Below, piece after piece: positions 31,074-41,143 of a stretch of 64,000 bases of DNA. Source of the stretch: Achaetomiella virescens. Lineage: Eukaryota; Ascomycota; Sordariomycetes; Sordariales; Chaetomiaceae. The DNA lies in the NCBI GenBank assembly GCA_031001845.1, contig JARNGD010000092.1, positions 1 to 64,000 on the forward strand. Direction: 5' to 3'. The translations under genes and the position numbers were made by a program. The notes beneath the pieces are model-generated. The model was not told the DNA's origin, did no database searches, and saw nothing but the letters and a program-made list of their open reading frames with translations. How positions within the stretch are numbered: position 1 is the first letter of the stretch; each line of letters opens with the position of its first letter.

Positions 31074-31533
31074 ACAGTTTTATAACATATAATAACATTA
31101 TTCAGACGCTGCGTACGCCCTTCAATAGATATAATACCTAATTATGCGTAACCGCCCTATACCTACCGAGAAAGTGGGGACAGATCGGCGCCGGGTAGCT
31201 AGTGCGCCCCGTTCACGTGGCGTGGACCCCGGGGCCCCGGACCCCCCTTTCTATATCCTGACAGGTAGAGGGTTGAAGCCGGCACATTGTAGAGCTTAGC
31301 TGCAGCTCGAATGCCTATATTTCAGGTGTTTCTGATGGCCTCAAGAGCTAATACGACTCGGGCTTCGGCTGGAAGTGAATCCATTATATCTGGGAGGAAA
31401 AAAGGGGTAGGAAAAAGGTGAAGAGATAGTGTGGGGCAAAGTGTTCCACTCGCTGATATCCGGTACGATCATACAGAGTTAAACCTATAGTAATCGCTAA
31501 CCTTTCAAAGTTACATTCCGTATTCGAGCACGG
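31074..31533. other. AT-rich then GC-rich spacer, nothing recognised
   Basis: No ORF of note. The segment near 31190-31250 is unusually GC-rich (accccggggccccgg). The last 100 nt are presumably the 3' region of the methyltransferase gene. Confidence 0.4.
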
Positions 31534-32540
31534 TCACGCTGGCTTCTGCCCCGTAATAACTAAAAAGTCAAAGAGTGCATGAGCATCTCCTTTCTTCACG
31601 GCGTTCCTGACACCCGCGTTGAGAACCATAATCTCCTCCTTGCTCCATCCAAGCACATCCGCGAACAAGGCCGCCGTAAACGCCTCCACCCCTTCGGTAA
31701 AATTCACCCCAGCAAGGTCCCGATTTCCTTGAGTCTCGGATCCTTGGGCCACGAGCCAACAGGTAACTTGAAGGTCTCGACCTTAACGTTCACAAACCCT
31801 GCGTCCCTCACCCACTTTTCCATACTGGGCGCTGGATCCAGGGTGCGCCCAATCTTGTCACAAGCCTCCATCAAACCCTCCATCAGCTTGACCATCGGGT
31901 TATCCTTGGCGAGGCTCCCATCCTGACTGTACAGGGTATTCGCGCTCTCCTGCAGCTCAACCCAGCCGCCCGGCTTCAGATTCTCATACATCTGCTTCAC
32001 CAGCCTCGGCCAGTCCTTGATCGCGCCCGCCATATAGCGGCAATGGATGAAGTCATACGGGAGCGGCTCCGCCCAATCCAGCTCCACGTTATCGACGAGA
32101 AACCGCACATTCGGCGGACACCACGACGGCTGGATGGGTGACAAGTCGTTGCCGACAATCTCGGCGGCGCCGGGGTAGTCGTCGCCCAAATGGATCGCCC
32201 ACAGCCCGGTGCCGGTCCCGATGTCCAGGATGCGCAGGCCGGCGTTGGGATCGATTGGCGCGAGGAAGAGGCGGTCGTTCAGACAGCGGTAGTAGACGTG
32301 GTGGACCATGTCCAGTCTGTCCTGCTCCTGCTCGCGCTCGTCGTTGGGGAAGTTGTAGGCGCCCGCGTGGTAGGCGTGGTAGCGGCGGCCATGCTTCCAT
32401 TCGTAGCGGAGGACGCTGCTGCGGAGCGAGGTGGAGGCCGAGGAGACGCCGTCGCCGTCGCCGTATGCAGAGTCTCTGTCATCTTGGTCTGCCGGAGCGG
32501 TGTCCACTTCCACGTGGTCGGGAGAGGAGGGAGCAGCCAT
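31534..32540 (-). CDS. LaeA-like SAM-dependent methyltransferase, one C-terminal frameshift
   Basis: An uninterrupted frame from ATG 32540 reads a Ser/Asp-rich start, YEWKHGRRYHAYHAGAYNFP, DMVHHVYYRCL, the SAM-binding motif I LRILDIGTGTGLWAIHLGD, VGNDLSPIQP, DFIHCRYMAGAIKDW and LKPGGWVELQE. This order is that of the fungal LaeA/TAM methyltransferase group, soluble enzymes often linked to secondary metabolism or stress. The frame stops at 31704, but VNFTEGVEAFTAALFADVLG and FDFLVITGQKP continue one frame over to 31534. Total 1007 nt is one short of a multiple of three, and restoring one base in the C4 run at 31707-31710 (G4 on the coding strand) would rejoin the frames. No neighbouring biosynthetic genes. 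No intron seen. Confidence 0.9.
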
Positions 32541-33030
32541 GCTGCGTGCACAGTATGGAATAGCGGCCCGCTGCGCTTTGCTTTTGGGGGATGTTTTGTG
32601 GGTGGTGTGGAGAGGGGAAATGTAGTGTAACGAGCAGCCGAAAAGCAGGGAAAACCCGAGAAATATGCCCTCTTTTGTCCTTCCAAGTTTGTGCGGGGCG
32701 GGGACAATGTCCCGGCAAGAAAGCCAAATCCGTGTTAGTTATAGCGAAGCGTTGTCCAATCATCGCGGATTCGTCATCCGGGTTGCAACGCTCTTGCAAC
32801 CGACGTCAGGTTCCTCAGCTCGGCTCAGTTCCCAAGAATATGGGGGTGCCCCACAAACCCCACAGTGCGTTGGCAATTCCCCAACTTTCGTGCCACACTA
32901 CGTGTACAAGAGGCGGCGCTGAAGACGATGGGAGAAGGCGGCGTGGGGCCAAGAACGGGGGAGGGCTTGAGCAGATTCCATATCAATGTGTTTACTTTCA
33001 TAGGTAATTAGACCTTCAAGAATCACTTTG
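32541..33030. promoter_or_regulatory. Upstream region of the methyltransferase gene
   Basis: About 490 nt between the methyltransferase start and the end of the next minus-strand gene. It must contain the methyltransferase promoter; no specific element is assigned. Confidence 0.4.
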
Positions 33031-35125
33031 CTCGAGGAAACCCCTGATTCGTCCCACAAGCCGCCTCCTGCCCATCACGCACCAAAAACTCACCGACCAA
33101 CCCCAGGTTAGTACCATTCGGATCCTTATCCGTCGTCCTGATCACCGCAGCCGGCCCGTTCCCGCACTTCCCCTGCGCCGCACTCAAGAAATTTTGCAGT
33201 TGGGTCCCCGTGAACTTGTAGATGTGCGTGGTGCCGAATGAGTCGACTAATTATGCCCACACCGAAAAGCAGTCGGGTGTGTAAAGGGCCTGCAGAGCCG
33301 CCGATTTCGAGGCCGTCGAGCTGCACCGAGACCTGCGCCGTGACAGAGGGTGCCGTTGGAGCTGTACACAGTGTTTACGTCAAACCCGTTGGGAGCGCTC
33401 GCGTAACACGGTGCGAGACCGGTCGCGTCCACTTCCGTGTGGCAGTCGACGCTGCCGCCGCTTTGTGTCATCACGCCAGAATGTGCCCGCCGGGGAGGGG
33501 GTAGGCGGGAAGGGTGGAACGGATGCAGTGGCTGGTTCGGTTGGGGTTGAGGAAATAGGAATCGTTGCGATGTCGGGCAGCTCTGAGCTAGAGGGGCTGC
33601 CCGAGTCTTCTCAACAGTTGGCGTCCCCACTCGTCCATGATGAACAGCCACCCTTTGGAGTCCTTGTCGGGAAGGCCAACCAGCTAGGGGGCAGCGCCAA
33701 AGGTCCTTCGTTGGTGTGCTGCGAGTCGTATGAGCTGGTCGTCGGGGTGCCTGCAGGATCGATCCCGGCGCGGTCCATATCGCCGGGCCGGGGTTGAAGC
33801 CGGACGTGATAGGCAACGGCCCTGGCAGTGTTGGGTGCTCCGGCACCGCGATGCCGAAGCAGGCGGACCCGCCGTTTCCACAGCATGTCCCCGTAATCAG
33901 GCGATACAGGTTGCACGTCTCCAGGCAGTGGTCAGGCCTCTGGAGGTATGTTGTTCGCTCCCGAATTGGGAAGGCTCCAATAGCGCTGCCACATGGTGCG
34001 GAAAGGGTCATGGTCTGGACGCATTGGATTGCCACACGCATCCGAAAGGCTGCCGACGGGTAGCAGGTTGTCAGGCCCGGATGGTCGCTCACCCTCACCT
34101 ATCCGCCGATGTTGGCGCCTGTGAGGGCCAGGGCGAACCACGCGCCGATATCTGTGAGGTAACCGTTGTAGTTGTCGCTTTGCAACGCCGCGTTGATGCC
34201 CCCGAGCGGAGAGACACACTCGGTCACGCGCTTGCTCTACTGGCTAAATATCCAAACGCACTGCGAATACGAGGTCTGAACCAGGGGCCGCTGGCAGTTT
34301 TCACCGGCAAGACAGCCCTGGTCAGAGCTCTGGAACCAGCTTTACAGCCCGGCGCTGCAGATCGGCACGTCAGTTGTTTTGGATCATGAGAGCCCATGCG
34401 AAAAGACACTGGTTATCCGTTTGACAGCAATCGGCAAATTTGGGGTCGCTAGGATAGACGCCGAGGGGGAATACATCGACCGCGGTGATTGTGGGCTAAC
34501 AATATGGCAGCTCAGCCTATATGTGCCTAGCAATTATGTTGGACGTTTTATTGAAGTTGTGCTGGTGCAGCATGGCATGCTCGACGTCGCCGCCCCAGAG
34601 CCGCACAGGTCCATTGGTTTCAACCAGCAGGCCTCAGCCGGGGAAGACATTGATCTGAGTTGGGCTGGAGTATCAAGATCATGATAACTATCACCTCTAA
34701 CTTATTAGCCTTGCAATTTCCAATACTGATATCACGGAGGGGACTATGACATACGTGGTCCACACCTAATTGTTCTCAAAGTAGCCCAACGCCCGAAATG
34801 TGATGTTGTTGGGGATGTGGGCCAGACCACTGGCCCTGCCCCACTTCCCACTGGCCCTGCCCCACTTCCAGACAGCCCTCTCTTGCCTGCCTGCCCACGA
34901 CTACTCCTCCACCATAGCAACCAATATCACTAACTCTGCCCAGCGCTGTAGCCCACACAGATGTGCATAACCAATGAGACAGCGAAGCAGTTGGCTGTTG
35001 ACAAAGGAAGCTGCAGGGTGATCATCAAACTGCATGTCCGACCCAACCGTTCCGCCGATGCGAGCGTGGAAGTCCCACATGGTGGCGCTCCCCTGGCTCG
35101 CATCACGCACATTCCACTCGACCAC
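33030..35125 (-). pseudogene. GH55-like beta-1,3-glucanase, C-terminal half plus Cys-rich tail, decayed
   Basis: From 35125 down: GSATMWDFHARIGGTVGSDMQ, then after a short duplicated segment a GYFENN/VWTT piece, INVFPG, GLLVETNGPVRLWGGDVEHA, MLHQHNFNKTSN, and SWFQSSDQGCLAGENCQ with stops at two presumed Tyr/Gln codons, followed by VTECVSPLGGINAALQSDNY and AWFALALTGANIGG. These follow the second beta-helix domain of fungal GH55 exo-beta-1,3-glucanases. A Cys-rich tail (CLETCNLYRLITGTCCGNGG; QLDGLEIGGSAGPLHTRLLF; NFLSAAQGKCGNGPAAVIRT) ends near 33030. The N-terminal half is absent: an unrelated frame starts just upstream. A 21-bp tandem duplication (actggccctgccccacttccc) lies at about 34830-34872. 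Confidence 0.65.
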
Positions 35126-35170
35126 AACGGCGCCGGGGAGGGGGGTCGCGTGGGGTGGGGTGGCGTGGTC

Positions 35171-35917
35171 CTATATCGCAACCATGTCCAGACACATCCG
35201 GTTGATCCACCCCTCATCAACCCCTCCCCCTTCCGTTCTATCTTGTATCATCTCCACTGCGTCTTCAAATGTATCATACAAGTCGCCCTGCTGAATCGTC
35301 AGCTGGTATGGCGGCCGCTCACTGTCGTCCCACTTCAGAGTGCGCTGGCAAACCCATAACAACGACCGCCACACCCCCTTGTACCGATCCCACGTACCGT
35401 CCTCGAACCGGTTGTCAGATGGCTGCCTAGGCTTTACGTAGATCTCTCTGCGTTCGACCTCGAACAAAGCTGTTAACCTTCTGGTACCCTGGTAGGCACC
35501 GCTGCTGGTTGTGCGCGGTCCAACACACGCTCTAAATTCTCCCACATACGCTGCAATATTGCGTCCTCTTCCCCGATGGGACAACTGTCTTTGCGCAACT
35601 GGTCGGTGTCCAAGCCCCGCAAATGCTCTGCCAGCCCGCCCCTCCAACCACGCGTATGGATCCTTCTTGTCGTCCCTCGCCTCGATCATCTCCTTTCACC
35701 GACTGGAACGTTCAGCCTGCTCCTTGCGTAACCTTGTAACATTTTCCGACGTATGATAACGGGTAGGAGTGGTCCGTGCTTGGATAGGCAGGCCTTGCCT
35801 TTTCCGCCAAAGTAACCATTCGGAACGAAATTCCTCCAGGCATTTGCAAGGCAAAGTGGCGGGGGGCGGGCTCAGCTCATACGCGCCAAGAAAAGCACAC
35901 GTAGGCAGCAACTCCAT
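35171..35917 (-). pseudogene. Fragment of a large fungal protein (DUF3505/OrsD- or telomere-helicase-associated type)
   Basis: A 172-residue minus-strand frame (35689-35171) reads AYVGEFRACVGPRTTSSGAY, YVKPRQPSDNRFEDGTWDRY, KGVWRSLLWVCQRTLKWDDS and RPPYQLTIQQGDLY. The pattern RY..VW..LL.....R........RP.Y.LT is typical of the middle of large fungal DUF3505-type proteins, which are often found next to RecQ-like helicases. A second piece (CKCLEEFRSEWLLWRKRQGL) lies upstream at 35696-35917. It has no proper start or end and joins the truncated GH55-like gene at about 35150. Assignment is from family memory. Confidence 0.4.
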
Positions 35918-36329
35918 CTCCTAACCCTCACGTAGTGGTCGTCTGGCCCTTGCCGCCTGGACAGCAGATCGGTACGCCAGCCGCTATGACAGGATGGGAA
36001 CACTTTGCAGCAAGCCCGACAAGGACGAGGTCGCACAGCCGCCTAGGCCAGTCGTCAGCGTTGCCGAAGGCACTAGGTCTGCGCGAGCCTTGCAGAGAGC
36101 TTCACCAAAAGCTCCTAGCCCTCCAACATCCCCCGTCGCGACGCTCCCGATGTAGCTTCCGTGGGCTCGCCCCACGTTGCGACGCCCGTAGCACCGGCGA
36201 AATCACCAGTCGACGAGAAGTTCAGGATATCTCGTCTTGAAGCTGATCTGATCTGTGAACAGCTAAAGGCAGGAACAATCGATTTCATTCAGCTGTCGGA
36301 CACCTTTGGGGCTGGCAAGGTTGTACTGG

Positions 36330-37748
36330 ATGAGTCGACGGGAGACCGACAAACTTTTCCGGGCGACAGACCGGAGGAGTGATGGAGAAGGGACGCGATC
36401 CCCCGCTGCACTCCGGACACCTCTCCGGTTTGGAACGAAACCAGAGAAGGGAAAGTCTCTGGTGGACAAGCCGGTGACCGTCAATGCCGGGCCTTCATCT
36501 CCACCACCAAATTCAGTTTCGGAGCCTGGTCGCCGAGCAGCACCACCGTCGCTCTTCCGGCCCCATGACTGCCACGAAGGGCGGCAGGCATCATCGACTT
36601 CTGAACCGGTTAGGTCGGTGTTGAACACGCCGCCCCAACAGCTCCCTGATGAGCAGAAACGCCATGGTGCTGACCCATCGAGCGCGGCCGCAAGTAAACA
36701 AAAAGCGAACGACACCCAAGTCCCCACGGAGCCACATCTTTTTGGACAATCCAGTGCAGTTCCGTCTGAGGGCTCGGGAAATGCGCTGCCTAAGCGGGAC
36801 GATAGCCGCCGAGCAAACCGCCCCGCTTTCAGGAGCAGGATGTTTGTGGGCCATGAGAGCTCCGTGTTCTCTGTCGCTTTCGCTGCTGGTGGAAAGCGGC
36901 TTGTCTCCGGGTCGGACGACAAGACCATCCAGGTCTGGAATGTATCCACCAACCGAGTCCAGAAGATTATCGAGCTCCACCTGGATGCCGTGCGCAGCGT
37001 AGCGGTGTCTGAGGGCGACAATACATTTGCCTCGGCGTCGTGGGATGAGACGGTCCGGCTCTGGGACCTTGCCGTCCACACCGGCCGGCACTGGCGCCCG
37101 ACGAAGACTTTCGTACCCCGCGCAAAAATCATGTCGGTCGCATTCTCGGCAGATGGCCGCTACCTAGCATCGGGCGCGCAGGACAATCTCGTCCGTGTCT
37201 GGGACGTGAGGGCGGGTGACTTGAAGCTTGAACTCCCTGGACACGATGGCGTGGTCGCGTCCGTCTCCTTCTCGGCGGACGGCCGATATATCGCGTCCGG
37301 GTCCCACAACATGACGATACGCATCTGGGACTCGGACGGAGGGCTTGTCGAGACCCTTTCAGGCCATGCTGGCTGCGTCCACTCCGTGGCGTTCTCTCCG
37401 TGCAGTTCGCACCTGGCGTCCGGCTCCGCCGACAAAACTGTCGCCCTGTGGAGAACGATGCCTGGGATGCCGATCAGCAGGCTGCGTCGCCTGAGCGGGC
37501 ATACCGACTTCGTCTGGTCTGTGGCCTTCTCTCGCGAAGGAGACCTTGTGGCGTCGGGCTCAGCAGACAAGACAATTGCGGTTTGGCAGGTCGCAACAGG
37601 CCATAGGCTCCATATACTTCGCGGCCACAACGCCGACATCTTCTCCGTCGCTTTCTCGCCGAGTGCGAATCAGATTGCGTCGGCATCCCGAGACACGACG
37701 GTGCAAATATGGGACGTTGAAGACGATTCAGAGCACAATTCAGCATAA
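36330..37748 (+). CDS. Intact seven-repeat WD40 protein with disordered N-terminus
   Basis: ATG at 36330 opens 472 residues without a break. Residues 1-165 are Pro/Ser/Lys/Arg-rich and probably disordered. From about residue 170 seven WD40 units follow (GHESSVFSVAF, LHLDAVRSVAV, RAKIMSVAFSADGR, GHDGVVASVSFSADGR, GHAGCVHSVAFSP, GHTDFVWSVAFSREG, GHNADIFSVAFSP), enough for one beta-propeller, and the last ends QIWDVEDDSEHNSA. Such propellers are binding platforms. Unlike the array at 27.8-29.3 kb these repeats are diverged from each other. Upstream, 36161-36325 reads openly in another frame (EKFRISRLEADLICEQLKAG, TIDFIQLSDTFGAG) and looks protein-coding, so the true N-terminus may be longer, joined by an intron or a frameshift. 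Confidence 0.85.
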   Translation: MSRRETDKLFRATDRRSDGEGTRSPAALRTPLRFGTKPEKGKSLVDKPVTVNAGPSSPPPNSVSEPGRRAAPPSLFRPHDCHEGRQASSTSEPVRSVLNTPPQQLPDEQKRHGADPSSAAASKQKANDTQVPTEPHLFGQSSAVPSEGSGNALPKRDDSRRANRPAFRSRMFVGHESSVFSVAFAAGGKRLVSGSDDKTIQVWNVSTNRVQKIIELHLDAVRSVAVSEGDNTFASASWDETVRLWDLAVHTGRHWRPTKTFVPRAKIMSVAFSADGRYLASGAQDNLVRVWDVRAGDLKLELPGHDGVVASVSFSADGRYIASGSHNMTIRIWDSDGGLVETLSGHAGCVHSVAFSPCSSHLASGSADKTVALWRTMPGMPISRLRRLSGHTDFVWSVAFSREGDLVASGSADKTIAVWQVATGHRLHILRGHNADIFSVAFSPSANQIASASRDTTVQIWDVEDDSEHNSA

Positions 37749-37857
37749 TCAGCAATGTCTGCCTGATCGCCGCATTTGCCGCGGGCTGATTTTGTGCATC
37801 GATGGTTGGCTGGTTGGTTTGTTTATCAATAAGCCTTCCAGTAAGACAAATGAACTC

Positions 37858-38240
37858 TCTTGCAAAGAGGTCTTTAACCTCCCACACTTACAAGACGGCT
37901 CCGCCTGCCTTTGTTGCCCCCAATGTGTTACGATGGTGGGCTCAAATGTAAGGAATTTAGTGATGTGCGCGTTGTATTGAGGTGTTTGAGTTAGTTGTAA
38001 GAGGAAAAGGTGGAAGAGGTGGGAGATGGGCGCAATGGCTGCTTAATAGCCATTGCGGGCAACAAAGGTAGGCGGAGCGGTCTTGTAAGTGTGGGAGGTA
38101 AAAGACCTCTTTGCAACACAATGGCTATTAATCAGCTATTGCGCCCATCTTCCACTTCTTCCACAACTTGAACTCAACACAACACTTCAATAGATAACGC
38201 ACATCACTGATTTCCCTACATTTGAGCCCATCACTGCAAC
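37858..38240 (+). repeat. Solo LTR (TGTTGCAAAG family) split by an inverted copy of itself
   Basis: The outer LTR occupies 37858-37925 and 38124-38240, about 185 bp after removing the insert, flanked by aactc at 37853-37857 and 38241-38245. It matches the intact copy at 44665-44858 (caaagaggtcttt ... ctacatttgagccca). The first bases are tcttgc instead of tgttgc. Confidence 0.85.
37926..38118 (-). repeat. Inner solo LTR of the same family, inverted, TSD CAATG
   Basis: A 193-bp reverse-complement copy running from tgttacgatggtgggctc to gacctctttgcaaca, with caatg duplications at 37921-37925 and 38119-38123. It inserted in the middle of the outer LTR and later lost its internal region. Confidence 0.9.
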
Positions 38241-38245
38241 AACTC

Positions 38246-39712
38246 TTACTTTCATTAGCTCAGAAAGACTAAAGACGCAACTAGCCGAGGAATGGAAGGT
38301 TTGGTAGCAGCGAATAGGTCGTTCCATCACCCAAACCAGAATTGCCCCGGCGAAACCCGCTTGTCATCATATATTACTGCACGTCGACAATGGGCCGCTG
38401 AGATGACTGCTACGGCGCCCGTGGTAGGTGACTGCGCTGCACAGTCTCAACGCGGTCAGTTCAGTTTTAACCGGCAGTGCTCGTCCCACTCCCTACTTTT
38501 TCGTAACCACTCCGAACAGAAGAAGCAGTATGCGAGGTCACGAGGCCTTGCGGCACGGCGCTCCGCCTCGGCCTGTCTACAGCATGGCGCGATCTATGCG
38601 ATCTTCGATACTGCGAGTTGTTAATCGGCTGCCCGCATCCGAGACCGTCGGAGAGACCGCGCTCCTCGTCTCAATTTTCTAATTCTTCAATTCATTCAGA
38701 ACATCGCACGTCGTAAGGTCTTTCCCCATGGCCGATGCAAGATAGTCCATTCTTCCTTCAGAAGATAGAGCATAATTATCTTCCATAGCACCCTGCAGCT
38801 TTGCTAAGGCCAGGTCGTAGTCACGGGCCATCATGACCGCAAGCCGGCCCTTCTTGGGAATCAGTTCATTCAAGGGTCTTGGGTCTCGCTCTGGCAGCGT
38901 GAAAGGCGGCCACGGCTCAGAGTTCCTCGGCCTTCCTCCTCTATATTGGTCAGTCCCTTCGATAGGATTCGAGCTTTTCTCTGCGAAGCTTCTTAAAGAG
39001 GTTCCCTTTTGTGATAAGAATCGCTACACGTTCAACGCTAGCAACCACCTCCATAGACCGCCTATCGAGCGTGACCACGTCAGGATCCTGGTTTAGATCA
39101 GCGTCCATTGCCGTAGGAAGATCTGTGGGCACACCCGGTTCATGGAATTGCCCTATACCTCAAAAATGTTCCAGAACACTGTGGTTCAGGTCCGCGTCAG
39201 GAAGGCGGCGTCCCCGTCACAGGAAGAAGTATTCCTGATTGCTGAGTATCCGCGTCCGTTCGAGAAAGGTGGCATTTACAAGGTCACGCGGGATGGTCAC
39301 GCTGGATGACAACCTTGCCAAAAACCCTCTCGGGTTAGAAGAAATGGAGGTTACCATATGTTAATGACTACTACTATAGTAATTATGCTATGACTGGACG
39401 GTGTAATTGAGATGGCATATCTTGCTCTTTATTTTACTGAAAATGCAGGTTTGCGTTTGGGCTGCCGAAATGGCCCTCCCGACCTGCCATTTTCCTTGGT
39501 ATCTCGTCTCTCATTGTCCGTTGCCTTTTTTATACAAAAGGCTTGGTGTTGAAGTTAAGTCGAAGGGACAACTCTGCGCTGGGCGGCGTAATGAAAGTGC
39601 TGGCTTTCAAGACGGAGAGATACCAATTCTGTGAGGTTTAGATGAATCAATTTGCTTGACAGATCTCCTTCTCGAGTCCAATATCTTGCGCATGAGGTAC
39701 AACTTCAACTTG
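38246..39712. other. Region of small frames, no confident gene
   Basis: Three weak candidates. A minus-strand frame ending at 38679 reads MMARDYDLALAKLQGAMEDN and is open for 64 codons. A minus-strand frame ending at 38950 reads DVVTLDRRSMEVVASVERVA. A plus-strand 56-residue frame at 39139-39309 (MELPYTSKMFQNTVVQVRVR) has good codon use. None shows a recognisable domain, and they may be fragments. Confidence 0.35.
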
Positions 39713-40653
39713 CTAAGAACAAGGTCGCTTAGACCAAGACCGAAGCTTTGCACGGTAATCTGGGTTGGGCATTGCCCTGACATCTGTGATCAGGCCTTCT
39801 TCGGCAACCATCTCGTCAAACATTACCAGGTCTTCTGATTTCGAAGCCCTAAGCGTCACTTTATCCAGCGCAGCCAGAATACAGTGCGGCCCCGTCTTCG
39901 AGTCCGTACGAGACGAGCCGAAGTCGAGAAGCTTCCCGCCCTTGAAATTGTCAGCTCGGATATCCCTCACATAAATTCCGAGCTTGTTCAAGGAGCGGAT
40001 ATCGCGTAATATCTTGCGTAGGTTTCTAGTATTGACTCCCGAGTCACCGGGCACCAAGTCCTTAACGATGGCTCGGACTCGGCGGTGGTATCCATTAGCC
40101 AGAAGAAACTCGTCATCGATAACCTCACCGCCCAGATCAACGCCGCTGTCTTGGAGAATTTGCTTATCTCGCTCCGACAAGAAGAGATATCCGTGGCTTG
40201 GGACGGCGATCTGTCGCTTCAGTTGCCGTTTTTCTTGGGCCTCCTTGATTTTGCCGTACGCCCGACATTCGGCATAGAAAGGATCCGTGTGGAAAATCAC
40301 CGTTTCCAGAGGAAATGAGTTGCCCAAAAGAGGCCCCCAGTAGTATTGAGTGGCCAAAGGATTAAAGAATTTGAACTGAGTGGTTCAATTTTCATTAGTC
40401 CTACCATAATGTTAAGCAATATCGGGGAATACTACATGGTGTGGCTCACCACCTTGAGGGCATATACTCGAGATTCAATCCTCACCTTGAAGACACAGCC
40501 TTGCCCCGCAGACTGGTCTTCACGGTCTCCATCAAGTCTCTCTAGCCATTCTATTGGTGCATTTTGGTGTTGGAAGGCGTGCAGTTTTGGACCGGGACAA
40601 GGAGGTAGCGGCAACGCAGGACGGATTTTTCGACTTCTCCGGTTGACCATCAT
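39713..40653 (-). CDS. FTA2-like (kinetochore Sim4 subunit family) kinase-fold protein
   Basis: Two exons, 40653-40450 and 40375-39713, intron 40376-40449 (GTGAGC ... CACTCAG). Coding length 867 nt is exactly 289 codons, so the gene is intact. Exon 1 starts MMVNRRSRKIRP and contains a short glycine-loop-like GQGCVFKVRIESRVYALKV with the expected lysine. Exon 2 continues FKFFNPLATQYYWGPL, TDPFYAECRAYGKIKEAQ, VPSHGYLFLSERD, VRAIVKDLV, GIYVRDIRADNFKGGKLLDF. This is the pattern of the FTA2 family (PF13095), kinase-like folds named after a fission yeast kinetochore subunit but greatly expanded in filamentous fungi. RD and DFG-like residues are present. It diverges from the gene at 41144 with 490 bp between starts, suggesting a shared promoter. 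Residues after DEMVAEEGLIT are less conserved. Confidence 0.72.
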
Positions 40654-41143
40654 GATCCCTCAATTCCGAGCTGCAATAACACGAGTGGGAAATGGTAGGC
40701 CTGATGTTCTCAGAATGACTCATAAAGTGAGAAATGCGGTGAACTGCTTTGGTCCCGGGGCCCTGGATTTTGCACATTCTTTATCTATGGCATCGCACAC
40801 CTACGTCGAGCTCATCTGCAGAGGGGTCACGCGCATGACATTGAGGAGCTGCAGCCAACCACTGCCGTAGATGCTGTGACATTGCATAACCAAACCTGCA
40901 GGCAGCAAGACAGTTCAGACTTCTGTCTGCTGTGTAACTCGCAGTCCACTGCTCCTGGTAATGGTGCGTGGTGCGGTCGTAGTGTTGGGTGCGCGGGAAG
41001 CTGGAGGGCTCCGTTGCTCAGTGTAACATAAGAACTCATCAGTTGAACCGTCTACCCTTCAGTTTAGGTTTCGTCTTAACCTTCCTAGGTGAGCTTGTGG
41101 AGGCCCTCCCAGACATCCCATCAGCAAGTTTTTCCAGGCCACT

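Noticed and set aside
32138..32630. Plus-strand Arg/Gly/Val-rich frames
   Set aside because: Antisense shadows of the methyltransferase.
38292..38682. Plus-strand frames of 84 and 110 codons
   Set aside because: No domain, no codon-use support, and located beside LTR debris.
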